A DNA stretch of 64,000 nucleotides from Rhyacichthys aspro. Taxonomy: Eukaryota; Chordata; Actinopteri; Gobiiformes; Rhyacichthyidae. Numbering within the stretch: position 1 is the first letter of the stretch; each line of letters starts with the position of its first letter. The notes beneath the pieces are model-generated. The model saw nothing but the letters and a program-made list of their open reading frames with translations. It was not told where the DNA came from and searched no databases. The translations under genes were made by a program, and so were the position numbers. Where the stretch lies: NCBI GenBank assembly GCA_036850595.1, contig CM072154.1, forward strand, positions 14,329,330 to 14,393,329, given 5' to 3'. Shown here in pieces: positions 44,622 to 57,300 of the stretch.

Positions 44622-45853
44622 ATGGTAATAGGCTGGAACACCAGGTGCGCATTTACGCACCGCATTTGAACTACTAACTACTTTCTGAGCATGGGCACAC
44701 GGCCACTCCTTCAGTCACGTTGTTTATGATGTTACTGCTTTGTAGACGCTTTCAGTCATTCCTCTAACAATCTGATTTTTGCCTACCACTCTTCTGTTGC
44801 AGTCTCTGTTTTGCCTTCTCTTGTAAACTTACTGTTTTACTCGATTCGTGTGCTTTCATTCCCAGTGTGTGACAAGAGCTCTACTCCGCAGTGTCGTCCT
44901 GTTGGTTTTATTGACGAACTCTGATGGTAAACGTAGATGTAACTATAAAGAGATACTGGGCTCATACAGAGAAGTCGTCTTTGTTGAGTTGCAAAATCTG
45001 GTATGTGCTATTTAATGCATAAATTTGCGTTTAAACGTAACACATTTTGTTTATTTATCAATGAAGTAACGTATCTAACTCTAACTCTATCAACTGCAGG
45101 CCCCAGTCGTGCTATGATGCACTGATGCCCTCCAGTGTTTGTTGTGTTTATAATGAATGAGTCAAACGCAAAAATCTTTTTTACTTAATTTTTTACTCAT
45201 TCAAAACGTTTTTGTTAAGTCCTATCATGAGTTCCATCTGTTAATTTTTGCTTTTGTCTCTGTTTTTTGGTAGAACCTAACATATTATTTTAACGGCTCC
45301 AAACAGAGAGGTCTCTGTCCCTCAGTGAAGGTAATGGGAAATGTAATGTGCACACTTTCAGCACCATGGACAGCGTAGTGTTGATTAAAATAAAATTATA
45401 ATTTGACTATTTAAGAAATATGTTATTTATGTGTTATTTATTATGTGTCTGTGTAGGCCCATCGCATCCTAAGCTCCATCTATGGCATGACACAAAGGAT
45501 GCGGTGTCAGATTGGAGACAAACAGACGGACTTAAACAAACCACTGGAAAGCATGGAGCAAGTCATAGTTCACAACTGCAGCCCTGATTACCTGGTGAGA
45601 GGAAAACTTTTAACAACATATAAATTAATAGTGCTGTCTGGAACATGGTAAGAAAGATGGATTTAATTTTTTTATTTGGTTAAACATGCTTCAGTATAAT
45701 GTGTTCCTTGTATGCTTTTAGGGGACAAGAGTTTCTTGTTCAGGTATCAAGAAAATACAAGGCAAGAAGAAAAAGAGGATCCACTTCATTAGAATAATAA
45801 AAGCACTTATAATCTGTTGGCAGAAACTTCAAAGTGTTTTTACTGTAAAATAG
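44622..45853 (+). CDS. Putative secreted IL-7/TSLP-like four-helix cytokine
   Basis: Assembled by hand. Exons: ATG as the last codon of exon 1 (44622-44624, uncertain), then 44866-45000, 45274-45330, 45457-45594 and 45722-45853 with stop TAG; all introns are phase 0. About 154 residues. Residues 6-20 are hydrophobic (ALLRSVVLLVLLTNS), a signal peptide. The mature chain has six cysteines (26, 61, 82, 106, 117, 143), sequons at Asn47, Asn53 and Asn105, and a basic run KKKKR at 126-130. Helix A starts CNYKEILGSYREVV, close to the TSLP pattern C-x-[FY]-x-x-I-x-x-x-Y. VIVHNCSPDY resembles the IL-7 ILLNC and TSLP IWCPGY segments, and IICWQKL resembles the IL-7 end KTCWNKI. The KKKKR stretch sits where TSLP has its basic loop. 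Known family members signal through receptors using IL-7R-alpha and STAT5; that is inference here. It could instead be another class I cytokine. No symbol assigned. Confidence 0.62.
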
Positions 45854-46089
45854 TACATTATCCTAAAATTCACAACATCTGATTTACCTGTAAAAATTGT
45901 GACCTTTTTTTGTCTTTTTCCAAATGCAATATGAGTTTTACTGTATGAGTTTTTGATGCTTTGTATGTTGGGTTTAGGTGCAACATACATCGTGGAATAT
46001 TGGAGTATTTTTTCTCAAATATGTGCATTTAAATACAGTTATATTATTGGCTATTTGCAAGTTCATGCTTTTTTTTTCTTTGAGAACAG

Positions 46090-46095
46090 AATAAA
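46090..46095 (+). promoter_or_regulatory. Polyadenylation signal AATAAA of the cytokine-like gene
   Basis: AATAAA 237 bp after the TAG of the cytokine-like frame. The 3' UTR between contains T-rich runs and an ATTTA-type motif (CATTTAAATA near 46028), which could shorten mRNA life as in many cytokine messages. Usage unproven. Confidence 0.5.
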
Positions 46096-46244
46096 GGTTC
46101 AGAAAAAACAATGGTGACTTTTTAAAATTATAAGTAATGTATGGTAGCCTACAAAATAATCACCCTTTTATCCTCTTTTTTTCCCCAAAACGTATTTTTT
46201 TAATTTTTGGTTAAGTGTATACGTTATTCAAACAGAGTATAATA

Positions 46245-46376
46245 TTTAAATACCCGGGTCCGGAACTCTGTATATGTCATGTTTCAGTCCGGTGCAAAAA
46301 AACAGCTGCGCAGCTTCACCAAACGACGTACCAACGACTAAATTCATCACTAACCATAAAGCGTGGTATTATAAAG
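46245..46376 (+). other. Probable non-coding first exon of aar2
   Basis: The aar2 coding exon is preceded by a clear acceptor (TTAATTATCTTTAG, ending 46581), so an upstream 5' exon is implied. A donor AAAG|GTACAA at 46376/46377 follows a stretch richer in CG (CCCGGGTCCGGAAC, CTGCGCAGC, AAACGACGTACC), which looks like the promoter and first exon. The CCGGAA at 46259-46264 is an ETS-type site. The start coordinate is approximate. Confidence 0.5.
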
Positions 46377-46596
46377 GTACAACTTAAGACTTAACACACA
46401 GAATATGTAAGTTTAAAACTGAGCTATTTTGAATTTTACTACCGTATTTTTAGGATCTCGTATTAATAAACGTGTTACCATTACGACTAGCCCGCTCGTT
46501 TTCTGGAAATGCAGAGTACAAATAGCGTTCCCAAAATTACAGTTTAATTTTTTTGTTAGTGATTTTGTTAATTATCTTTAGTCACACACTTTAAAA

Positions 46597-47974
46597 ATGG
46601 CTGGTAGCAGCATAGACATGGATCCAGATGTTGCTCGGAGGCTGTTTGAAGAAGGAGCTACCCTGGTGCTTCTCGGGGTCCCCAGGGGCACGGAGCTGGG
46701 CATTGACTGCAAGAGCTGGCAGGTTGGACCCAGATTCCGCGGCGTGAAGATGATTCCCCCTGGTCTTCACTTCCTCCACTTCTCATCTGTTAACTCACCA
46801 GGCTGTGGCTCAGAGATAGGACCAAGGACTGGCCTTTTCCTCACTCTAAAACCCAGAGAGATCCTTTTGGCTAACTGGGATGCAAAGGAAGAAGATTTAG
46901 ACTTCTCAGCTTCCAAGAATGAAGAAGAGGTTAGCAGAATTAGAGCAAGCCTCCAAGAGCTGGACCCCTATTTAGGCCCCTATCCGTATGAGGTGATGAG
47001 AAAATGGGTCTCCCTCACAGATCGTCTCAGTGAAGAGGTGGCTACCAAGCTGCAGCCTCTTTCAGGTCGTGTTTGTGCCTTCAGTGACGTGGTGCCCGAG
47101 CTTCAGTACACACACACTAAAGACAGGGCAGAGCAGCCAAGGAATGACACTGCCTGCCAGAGCATGAGAGAAGGACTGGACAGACTTCCCAGAATGAAGC
47201 AGCGGGAAGGGACAGAATTACGCTTCTCTGTCATTCCCGAAAAGACCTATCCTCCTGGAGCTACACCAGCCGAGATCACACGGTGCAGTCTGGACCTCAG
47301 CTATGCCTTGGAGACTGTGCTGGAGAAAAACTACCAGGTGCAGCCTCTCAATTTATTAGGTAAATAATATGTCAACTTAGATCTTAACATCAAAAACACA
47401 CATGGCGTCATCTAATCTTACTTTTTCCTTTCAGGGGAGCTACAATTTGCATTTGTGTGTTTCCTGATTGGTAATGTGTATGAGGGTTTTGAACACTGGA
47501 AGGGTCTCCTGGCTCTGCTGTGCCGTTCAGAGGATGCCATGAGAAAGCACAAAGAACTGTACCTGGGACTCATTGCTGTGCTTTACCACCAGCTCGGAGA
47601 AATCCCACCTGATTTCTTTGTCGACATTGTGTCTCAGAACAACTTCCTCACCTCTACATTGCAGGTACAGAATTAAAAATAGATGCTCTTTAGGCTATAA
47701 GGTCAAAGTCAAAGCTCTGAGGGTTGTTTTTTGCCTTATTTGTCACTCTTTATTTATTTAACATCTGTATACATGTACATAATATGTTGGTCATTTTTCT
47801 CAACAGGACTTCTTCCAGTTTGCAGCAGGGCCAGGAGTGGACAGCACACTTCGTAAGAGAGCCGAGAAGTTCAAAGTTCACTTGACCAAAAAGTTTCGCT
47901 GGGACTTCGATGCAGACCTGGATGACTGCGCTCCTGTCGTAGTGGAGCTGCCTGAAGGTTTCACTGTGAACTGA
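46597..47974 (+). CDS. aar2: aar2: U5 snRNP assembly factor AAR2
   Basis: AAR2 splicing factor homologue (human C20orf4). It binds PRPF8 during cytoplasmic and nuclear assembly of U5 snRNP and is released before BRR2 joins. Coding exons 46597-47359, 47435-47664 and 47807-47974 (phases 1, 0) join to 386 residues, against 384 in human. The N-terminal beta-sandwich domain includes the motifs ARRLFEEGATLVLL, FRGVKMIPPGLHFLHFSS and GPYPYEVMRKWVSLTDR; the helical C-terminal domain includes GELQFAFVCFLIGNVYEGFE, YHQLGEIPPDFFVDIVSQNN and the conserved end KFRWDFDADLDDCAPVVVEL. The start ATG has A at -3 and G at +4. It lies downstream of prpf6 in the same orientation but has its own 5' exon, so it is a separate transcription unit. 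Confidence 0.97.
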
Positions 47975-48338
47975 GCATGCTCATGTTATAGATGGACATT
48001 ACATTAACATTCATAGTGAAGCTCAGAAAAATACTATAGCAACCAAATTTGCTTTAGTGAAATGTTATTTTGGAATGCACTTAGCAGTACACAAAATATC
48101 TGTGCTGCCCTCTGGTGGTGGTAGATACACACCTCATGTCACACCAGTCTCATGTTTCCATCTGGTTTAACTCTATATTTGATACGTTTATGCTCTTACA
48201 CTATGGAGCCTATTAAACTTATTTATGTTGGCCCAGTACCACCAAGAATTCATTTTGTCCTTATGAGTACTACTCAATATTGCTCGGTTAAATTGATTTT
48301 CTAAATACTGTTATAATATCTTTACCCACAACTAACTA

Positions 48339-48344
48339 AATAAA
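48339..48344 (+). promoter_or_regulatory. aar2 polyadenylation signal AATAAA
   Basis: AATAAA 365 bp after the aar2 stop, followed by TTTTTTCTG and TGTGTCC, a suitable downstream element. Most likely 3' end of the aar2 transcript. Confidence 0.6.
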
Positions 48345-50678
48345 CATTTTTTCTGTCCGATTGTGTCCTTCATGCCACAATGTGCGACTTTTTTTTTTTT
48401 ACCACTAGATGGCGACAATGCGCTGTGTGTTACAGCTGTAAGATTTCTGTGAATATAGGCTACTTTATTTTAAAAAGTACTGAGACAGATATTTTGCATG
48501 TAATGTCAGTTGTAAAGCTGCACTAGTTTGGTAAAGATATGTTTTTGAGTACAATTTTTGTTCTGATATGAGGCAGCAAAACTGGGGGATATTCAAATAA
48601 CACCAAACTAAGAGTAGAGTAAAATAGGAAGTGCACAAAAAGCTTCCAACATAATGACATGCATTTTGACCTCAGTCTGTGTGTAATCACTTTGACAGTG
48701 ATGGATGGGCAAGGCCTTGTATTCAACGTTTGCACCATCAGTTGATCTAATTGTTAATTTAGTTTTGAAACATCCATGTCTCCAGCTGCACTCTTCTATT
48801 GTGACTTGTCCCAGCTTTAACCATGAAGCTGCTGTGAGAGGAAATAGTTCCTCTAACATAATTATCTAAATCAACTGAGTCTGGCCCTGTTGATGGAGAT
48901 GCAAATGCCAATACAAGAAATCCTCTCTCTTTCCAGAAGACGGATGGTATTATGAAATGTGTGGTAATGTAGGGTTTTATGCAGAGAGTGCCCCTTTTTA
49001 AAGATTTACGCCCATCTTAAAAGAAGATCAATCCCGAATTTGTGGTTCACTTTTGAGACCACTGGGACTCTGAACTGGTTGTTTTTTTCCCTTTGAATGT
49101 CTTTAGATGGAGAGAAAATGGCTTGGAACACATGGTGGAAACATATCAGTGCAACATGGGAGGAAATGTACCCCAGTTATTTGGAGACGTATTTTCCTCT
49201 CAGGGGATGAAATGCAGTATGTCGCCAATGAAGACAGTCAGAAATGGCACTGCCTTGGTTGTAGACCCCTCTTTTAGCACTGGAATTACAGTGTATGGCA
49301 AATCAGCAGAAAACTGACTAAGTGTTAGACCTTTGCTCCTAATACCCTTTCACCCTCACTAATCGCTCTCCTGCCATGTTTCTGGTATGGCAGCCACTCC
49401 CCTTTTTATCTTTTCTATTTGTTCCCTTTGGCGTGGCTGCTGCGGCATGCTGGGAAACTGACCGCATCAATTGTGCAGAACCCCAAGGCCTTGCAGTCAC
49501 CCTGTCAGTCATGGCGAGGCTTTCTCTGCCTCAGAACTGAGCCGTCCATTTCCATGGGGCTTTTGCTCCTGCCAGTGTAAACACTGGCCCCTCTGTTTCT
49601 TTCCCAGTCAGTCACCCACTCACCTCCTCCTCAAGGAGCATTGATGGCTGTGCACGTGCTTGTGTGTGTGCGACGAGATGTCTTGACCGATTCCTGACTG
49701 TGGTTTTATATTAAATATTGCTGACTGAGCAAATCAAGCATTTGATTCTGTGTGGACCACTCAATAATTAATATGTCTTCTGTGTGTGATCCCCCAAGCA
49801 TCTCTAATAAATGGCCCATTAGACTCTGCCTGCTGGACATTGTTTCCATTGGTACATGACATCCTTGAAATGCTTGAATTATTAAGAGGGGCTTTGAGGG
49901 GAGTTGCTACTTCACCTTAAACGAGACAAAAATCCAATAAAAATAATTTCAAATCATTTAAAAATAAAAACACTGACAACAAACCTAACCCACAAACACA
50001 CAACCATAGGTAGCAAAAAATGTATTCTCTAGAGAACACCCATGGATTTATTTTATAAAAGTAAAGACATCAATATAGAATTTATTTTAGACAAATATAT
50101 TCTTTTTAAATGGGTTAAATGTGGGTATTATAGTGCTTTTACATTAATGTATGTGGGTGTTCTGCCTTTTTTTCATGAATAAAGCTGGTTACTGCTAATT
50201 TAGTATGTGTGAATATTTTTTTTCCACTACTTTTATTTTTATTCCAATTGCAAACTTATTTGAGTCATATCAGTCTAAATTCACACGATTTCTAATTTTT
50301 TCTCTAACTGCTCAGGACGTGATTTTTTTTTGTTGATCTGTCCTACGCTGCAGATAACTATGAAATGCACATGTCTGACTCGCATGACCCAAATGTGAGA
50401 CAGGCACGTGCACCTTCTCCCAGGACGTGTATATAGATGTATGCACATTTGAGATCTGTTGGACAGGACCAAGTGAGGAGTATTAAAAGCTGGGATGGAT
50501 GAGATTAAAATCCCTTTTGGAAAGTTCCCACACAGCAGTGAAGAGTGAGCATGTGTGAACAATACTGTTATAGTGATCTGCTCAAGTGATTAAAGTGGGA
50601 GCTAAAAACAAGGCGCTAGAACTTTGAGGCTGGGTCAGCAGGCATGTTTTTGTCAGTGTCAAAGTGTCTGTCTTTCAG

Positions 50679-50998
50679 ATCATGTACAACATGAGCCCAG
50701 AACAGCTGCCCAATAAATTTCCCATGGAGCCTGACCGAAAGAGTTTGTCAAGGTATGGCTATGATTGTTAGCAACACAACAAAGACAAAGACACGTCCTC
50801 TGTCTTGTCAGAGAGCTCATAAAAATGTCCACACCAGGACTGTATATCTTCCTTGAAAACTTAACTAAACATTGAATATTTCATTTTGAATAGAGCATGG
50901 CTTAGATAAACCACAGCAAACACTCTTTCCCTCTCTCTTCTCAGGCCTCAGTCCATCAGATATCCCCCACCTGCCCATTGGATGACTGATCTCTGACT
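50679..50998 (+). other. Weak two-exon coding candidate
   Basis: An acceptor TGTCTGTCTTTCAG (to 50678) opens a frame IMYNMSPEQLPNKFPMEPDR ending at donor TCAAG|GTATGG (50753/50754). A second acceptor TCTCTTCTCAG (to 50945) continues in the same frame with PQSIRYPPPAHWMTDL and TGA (50994-50996). The splice sites are good, but the peptide is unknown to me and no further exons upstream could be joined. The end TDL would fit a class I PDZ ligand. It may be the 3' end of an unseen gene or simply chance. Confidence 0.2.
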
Positions 50999-53900
50999 TC
51001 CATTTTTAGTGAGTATGTGTGTTGTCTTTGGCCGTGGCTCCAAGTGCATGAACTCTGGCAGACCTTGTCGCAGCAGAAAGGATTTGAATATCCCTGCACC
51101 CTGAATACACACTCTGAAAAGCTCCTAATCTAGTGCCTTGATCGTATGTGAGCGAGTGAAGTTTTTGAGGTTTTGAAAGTGGAGCCCTCTTGGTAGCCTC
51201 ACACCCAGGGGAGCGCTGGCTGAATGGCTCCAGGAGGAGAGGAAGGGCAGGAGAGCAATACTGAGTAGAGTGGCCCTCTCTGAAGAAGATGAAAACATTC
51301 ATCTGTCAATATTTTCTATTGGCTATTCAAGCTATTCCTGTTGGCTTTTCCCGCTCACAATCAATTTGTCTCTATTTTATATGTGCATCATCACTTCCCG
51401 CTTCTCACACAAAAATAAGTCTCAGATTCTTGATGTATTATTCAGGCTTTTCTATTGTCTGCTTTGATTTCCCCCTCTTTATGTTAAAATGGGATTCCCT
51501 CCTCTGGCTGTCCCCAGTGTAATACTCCCTTTAGCCATGCTTCTGCTGCCAACAAACCGTCAGGTATGGAATATGGAGTCAACAGGTGACAGGTGTTTCC
51601 ACTGTGGAGAAAAACTATATATAATACTTATCATTAGGAAAACTCACTGGTCTAAAAAGCAGCCCCTTAATAGATTTTCCCTTGAAAGTACCATAATACT
51701 ATAAAACAAGGCATTTCTATGTGCACATATGTGTCTGTTATTTCATGTTTGGCTGGGTTTGCATCTATCCACAGTCTTTATCCAACAGGAAATTCCTGAA
51801 ACATATTATTCATCGAAAGCTCCGCTCAGCTGTTTTACTGTTATCCTCATGAAAGAGACGGCCACTTCAGTCAAGAGCGTCATACACTCATGTAATACAT
51901 TTAACATACAGTAAATGTAAATGTTAAAAAGTGAAAAAGAATTCAATTCCAGGGATTAAGACAATTTTCAGAGGAACTAACAAACCAACCTTCACCGTTG
52001 TTGGTTCCTTTACTTTAATAAAATTTTACATGTCTTCCTTTCAAGTTAATTGGCAATAGTTTAGCCATGTTTCTAACTTTATAACATCATTACTTCATTC
52101 AACAACAACAATTTAACTTAGCATAACTTCTTAAACTCCAAATGTTTGTTCCTTCTCGTCCCGTTTCTGTCTCTGAGGCCAGTGCAGGTGCTAGTCTGAT
52201 CCTCCCTCATTAATCACTCTACAGTTCATTCCTAAAGGCCCGGGATTTGTTTTGTGACACGGGGAGTTTTGAAAAAGCATCAGAAGCCTCCCCAGCTCTA
52301 TTCCTGCATCTCTTTTATATGTCTGTAAATCTCTCCCTTCCTGTCTCCCGAGCGTACGTTATTCACTATCCCAGTCTCTCCTACCGTATCCCCGAAGCTC
52401 TTTCCCATCATTTCTGCCTGTCCCGACTCCTGTTGAGTTATGGCGCCGTGGTCGAGAGAAGCCGAGCAGGGAAAACCGGGCCTGATCTGTTATCACTGTT
52501 TTCTTGTTTGCTTTACAGTCTCCATTGTGTGCTCCCAAAATCCCAGCTTTCCGACATTCCCTAATCTTTGGTAGCCCCAAAAGAAACAATGGCCTCTCAT
52601 TGGGGGCACGTTTAACTGGGATATTAAGTAAATAACTCTTAATTACCATTCTTATTAAAGCGTTTCCCTCAGTGTAGCTGGCAACAATCCCGGACTGGGT
52701 CTCGACTGAACATTCCGAATCGGAGCGCTCGTTGTCTTCTGTCCGATCCTGCTGCTGTCACCACTGCAATTATATCTGTTTAATTGGACAAGCTTCTGTC
52801 AGTGTGTGTGCGTGCCTGTAAACACTTTGGCCAGGCTTGGTGGAGCCAGGTGGCCACGTGTTTGGCTCACAGTAATGATTTTTTTTCTGTCGTTGTTAAA
52901 CCACAGGACGTAAATACAGCCATGTGATGCTCTCTGTGCAACGTTTCATTCAACTCCAAACACTTGGCAGCAAACGGGAAGACATTAGAGTCAATTAGCA
53001 AGAGGACAATTGGCTAGTTGGTTTGCAGTTGGGTTTGCGCAGATATGACCAACGTGGTTTGAGTGGATTCCAGTGAAATCAATAGAACTTTAAGGAAGAA
53101 GCGATGGAAGTTGTACACAGATAAACTGGAAATTCAGACCATGTGTATGAAATAAAGATGCAGAAAAACACTGACAAAAAGCAGGGATAAGGTGTTATTG
53201 CAGGCATTAAGGAAAAAAGAAAGGTTAAATTGTTTATATGAGAATGGATGTCATGGCTTGGTGTGTAGAACTGTTCATCACAATACTATGACGTATTGCT
53301 GTATTAAATCATGTAGTGTTAAATCTGGTTTTGACAGCATGTTAGGTGTGGTAGAAATGTGGTATGTCAGCTTACAGTCAATTATAAGGCTTAAGTCATT
53401 TCACCCAAATCACTAACAAGTTGCAGAAGCTTCTCGTCTATCATGTTGTCAGCCATTGCTCCACAAAACATGTCTACATCACAGCGGCTTGTTTCTCCTC
53501 CGAAAAGTTACACTTCTGCTCTTTCTTTCCGTCTCTTTGTTTTACACCTTGACCCAGAATGTCTGAGCAGTAAACAGTATTCCGATCCAGTCCTGCTCTG
53601 GACCGGTTCCATGTTTGAGCCCTGGGTTTTGTCCATATCTGTATTAACCACTAACCACAGCTGTCTAATGAAAGTCAGGCCGGACAGAAAGCCCTAAAAA
53701 CGCTGGAAACAAAACTACTGGAGTGTCCAAAGAGAAGTTCTGTGCTGTCACGCCAGGAACATTTCAGATACAATATAAACATTTACAACTGGATAGCATG
53801 CATTGACATAAGGATGTGATCTTTAAAATATATTTTTCAAATGTCAACTGGCTGGCTTATTTATACAAAAAAGATTTTCATTTGTGTTTGATTGTTTCCT

Positions 53901-54300
53901 TATTTTAAAAGGAGCTTCTGTTTATTTGAATCGCTGTTCATTCACATGGGGCTGAAGTCAGAATGTACTTGGCTGTGTATTTATTATTATTGTTATGAGG
54001 ACGCTAATCTGACATGCCACAAGCCATGGGATAGGTGCCTAGTATTGTGTAACTCCGCCACAAATTGGGCCGACTTGGAACCACTCTGGGAAGTTTTCAG
54101 AATTAATCTCCAGCCAGTTAAGGGTCTGATAGTTCTTTTTTAAAGGTATATTATAAAAATGTGTATTATATTCTAAAAGCATTAAAGGTTTAACTAATTT
54201 TCATACAGGGGAATTCCCTTTTGACAAACCCATGTCTGCAGAGAACAATGTTGGGACGAATGAATGAGTAAACCAACTGTTGTCTGCCTGTGTCTGGATG

Positions 54301-54398
54301 TCGGCCATTATCCAGGGTGTACCAAAGCTGCTGGGATAGGCTCCAGCCACCCGTGACCCCCAACGGGTCTAAGTGCTGGAAATGAATGAATAAATGAA
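54301..54398 (+). mobile_element. L2/Maui-like LINE 3' tail
   Basis: Contains ATCCAGGGTGTACCAAAG, CTGCTGGGATAGGCTCCAGC and ACCCGTGACCCCCAACGGGT, followed by an A/T-rich ATGA-type tail. This is the hallmark 3' end of L2/Maui-type LINEs and of SINEs that borrow their tail in teleosts. 5'-truncated, no coding part left. Confidence 0.75.
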
Positions 54399-57300
54399 AA
54401 GTTTCATCATAAGTTTTGATTTTATCTTAGGTTTTATCTTAAACTCATAGCTTTGGGTTCAGTGTTAGACCAATGCAATCTCACATTTCACTTTGCTTTC
54501 CCTTTCTCCATTTTATTTTTGCTCTATTTCACAAAAGCAGCATTTTTTATAAGAATGAGAGCAATACTTCATTTACATTGTCATCCATTAAAATCCTTCA
54601 TAACAAAGACTAGATGATGTCTTAAGGTCTCACTTTTTCAGTATTTTTAAATCAGCACAGACCAGAGGTAGCAAATTTATTCATGAACAAATAAAGGCAA
54701 GAAAACTGCTATGATTTTTTTTTATTATTGCTGAAAAGATACATTTGCCCTCCTTTTTGCAGACAAGAATAAAAACCATTACATTTGTTTTGACGTTTAA
54801 AGATTAGGGAGTTATGTGTTGGACATGTCTTTGCAAAATGAATGTAAGTCTTGTAAAGTGGAGGAAACACGGTGTGTAAATGCATGTGCGGTGAACTACA
54901 CACAGATCAGTGGTTTCCTGTGTTTTTCCAGGTGGGGTGTCAGACCTGACAGGAATATTCACCTCTGTGTCCAAATTCATAGTTTCTAAAGAGAAGGCAA
55001 CTCGTCCAAAACAAACATGTGATGAGAGCGCTCTCAGTCAAACGCAGCTGGCCTTATGTTGAGTTTATATACAGACATGTGGAGTGAAGATCCGCCTTAC
55101 AGTTAATGATATTCAACTCTCACAGCTTCCAGTCTGGCTCCTTTCCTGCACCCCCAGCACAGAGGATGCCAGGATTCATGGGTAGGCAAACAAAGACTTG
55201 TGCTGAGACGGAAACCCATGCAGTGAGGTGGTCACATTTAATGGTAAGACTGGGGAAACCAAGGAGTGTTTTCATAGGGCCGCATTGTTTTGACTGTCAG
55301 TTCTTACTCTGCAGAGAGGGTGCTCAGAGACAGCCACCCTGGGCCTTTCTTGCTTGTGAAGCGCTGCTAAATCTGCCAATAGAAAGTTCTCATAACTGAA
55401 GTTTAGTTTTGTCGTTACTTGTGTTTTCTCACATATTTCCAAAGGGTAACTAATGTTTTACAAGTGCCTATTTTGACACTGTTTTCTTGTCTTGACTGCC
55501 TCTAAAACATACTCCTTTTGATTAGGATTCATTTATTTCAGCACACAACACTGGGACCATAAATCACAGAATTTCCAAGCATAAAAATAAAATGATTTCA
55601 CTGACGTCACACAGTGGCTCTTTTACACTCATTTCCACCTCTTTTACTTTGTAAGATTTCATTTTCATGTTTTTGTCTTTTAATTTGAAAGGCTCATTTT
55701 GCACTTTTCTTTTGGCAGCCATTGTCTGTGTCATGAAAAACAGCGGAATGATTGGCAAATCAGTGGCCGTCACACCCAACCAATTCGAAGTCCAACTTTT
55801 CACACAGTCTTTTCACACGCTGGGGAGAACCCTCAGTCTCCTGCGAGTGGGTTTGTTTAGCTTTTCGAGCTAAGAAGAAAGGTTCACAATCACTTTTAAG
55901 TCACAGGCGCTAATGCCGATTGAGGAAAGGGCAATATATCAAACGTATACATACCATGCAAGGAAAAAAACCTCTTTTTCCATTGGGACGCATCGCTGAC
56001 GCCTACATGCTTTAGGGGGATTCAGGGCTAATCTAAGAAAATTCCTGACTCCTCCAATTGGGAATAGCTTCAGTCGTGGCTGCACCGCCGTTTTGACTCT
56101 ACCTCTTTATGAAGTGCATACAGAGGGCCTTAACTCTGGTATTTAGGGTCACTAATGCTACAATTCTTAACATAGTCTGTACATTGGTTATTACTTAACG
56201 TATGCATGTGCCCTCTTTCCCACACACGCCAACACACGTGTACAAATGGCACATGTTGGCCGATCACTGCAGCAGATATCCTTCATATCCTGCTGAGTAA
56301 AGAGCAGACAGATGCCCAGAGGAAGGGCTGAATCCACACTGTCACTGAACGATTTTTCACTTTATTAAACAAAACCACCCTGTAGGCGCATAAAAGGTAA
56401 GCTCTTAAACCAAATACGGAAAGGATCAACCGGGCAAAAAAAGTGTTTCTACTTCTGGAGTCTGCAGGAGAAGAGGGGGGCGTTCAAAAGTCATTCCTGT
56501 AAATGATCACAACTCTCCGTTGGCTGGGTGCATGAAAACCGAGGATTTTCTAAGAAGTGAAAACAGTCAATTGGAATTAATGAAAGAGGAAGTTCATTAG
56601 CGCTGCATGCCTCTAGCGAAAAGCTCTAAAGCACTTGTAATAGGCATGAAGGTATTTTCTGTGATTAATGGACCCAGTAGATAGGGGGCTGTGGGTCATG
56701 GGATCTGTGTCGGGTCAAGGACAAGGTCACGGATATCACTGAAGCTGGAGGGAGTTTGTGGATGCGCTGTGCATTAACTCTACGCCAGGGTCAGATGGGA
56801 TTATAGTTAGGATGGGCATGCCACTACAGAATAGTAACATCTCTAAAAACAAAAATCTTTAGAGGCAGCTGCTAATTACTAAACAAAAATATTGTAGCTG
56901 CTTTCGTTTTCCATTATGTAATATGTGTTTACATCCAGTAGACTTCCTGGATTTGAAACCACATGCAAAATGCCGAGGCCGTGATGAGAAGGACAGTTTT
57001 GGTCCCAAGTGTTCGACTGATACATCTCTCAAGGCTCACACCCCATCCTGGGCTGATTGCCTCGCCGTCCGCAGAAGAATTCCTGTCTTTATTAAAATGT
57101 GAGATTTGTTTGGGTAGTGCAGTGTCATATGAAGGATTACACTGCCAGACAAAAGAGCCTGTTCAAACCTCCCTGGGCCTTTTGCTTTCTTTTAAATCAA
57201 CATATTTCCCTTTGGACTCCTCAATATTGATATATTGACAGTGATCCATCATTCGAAGTGTGACTACATTCCTCACCGCATTACTACAACAGCCCCTCAG

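Noticed and set aside
55106..55399. 97-codon plus-strand frame with an exon-like start (FQSGSFPAPPAQRMPGFMG)
   Set aside because: An acceptor and a donor can be drawn, but no partner exon or homologue could be found by reading.
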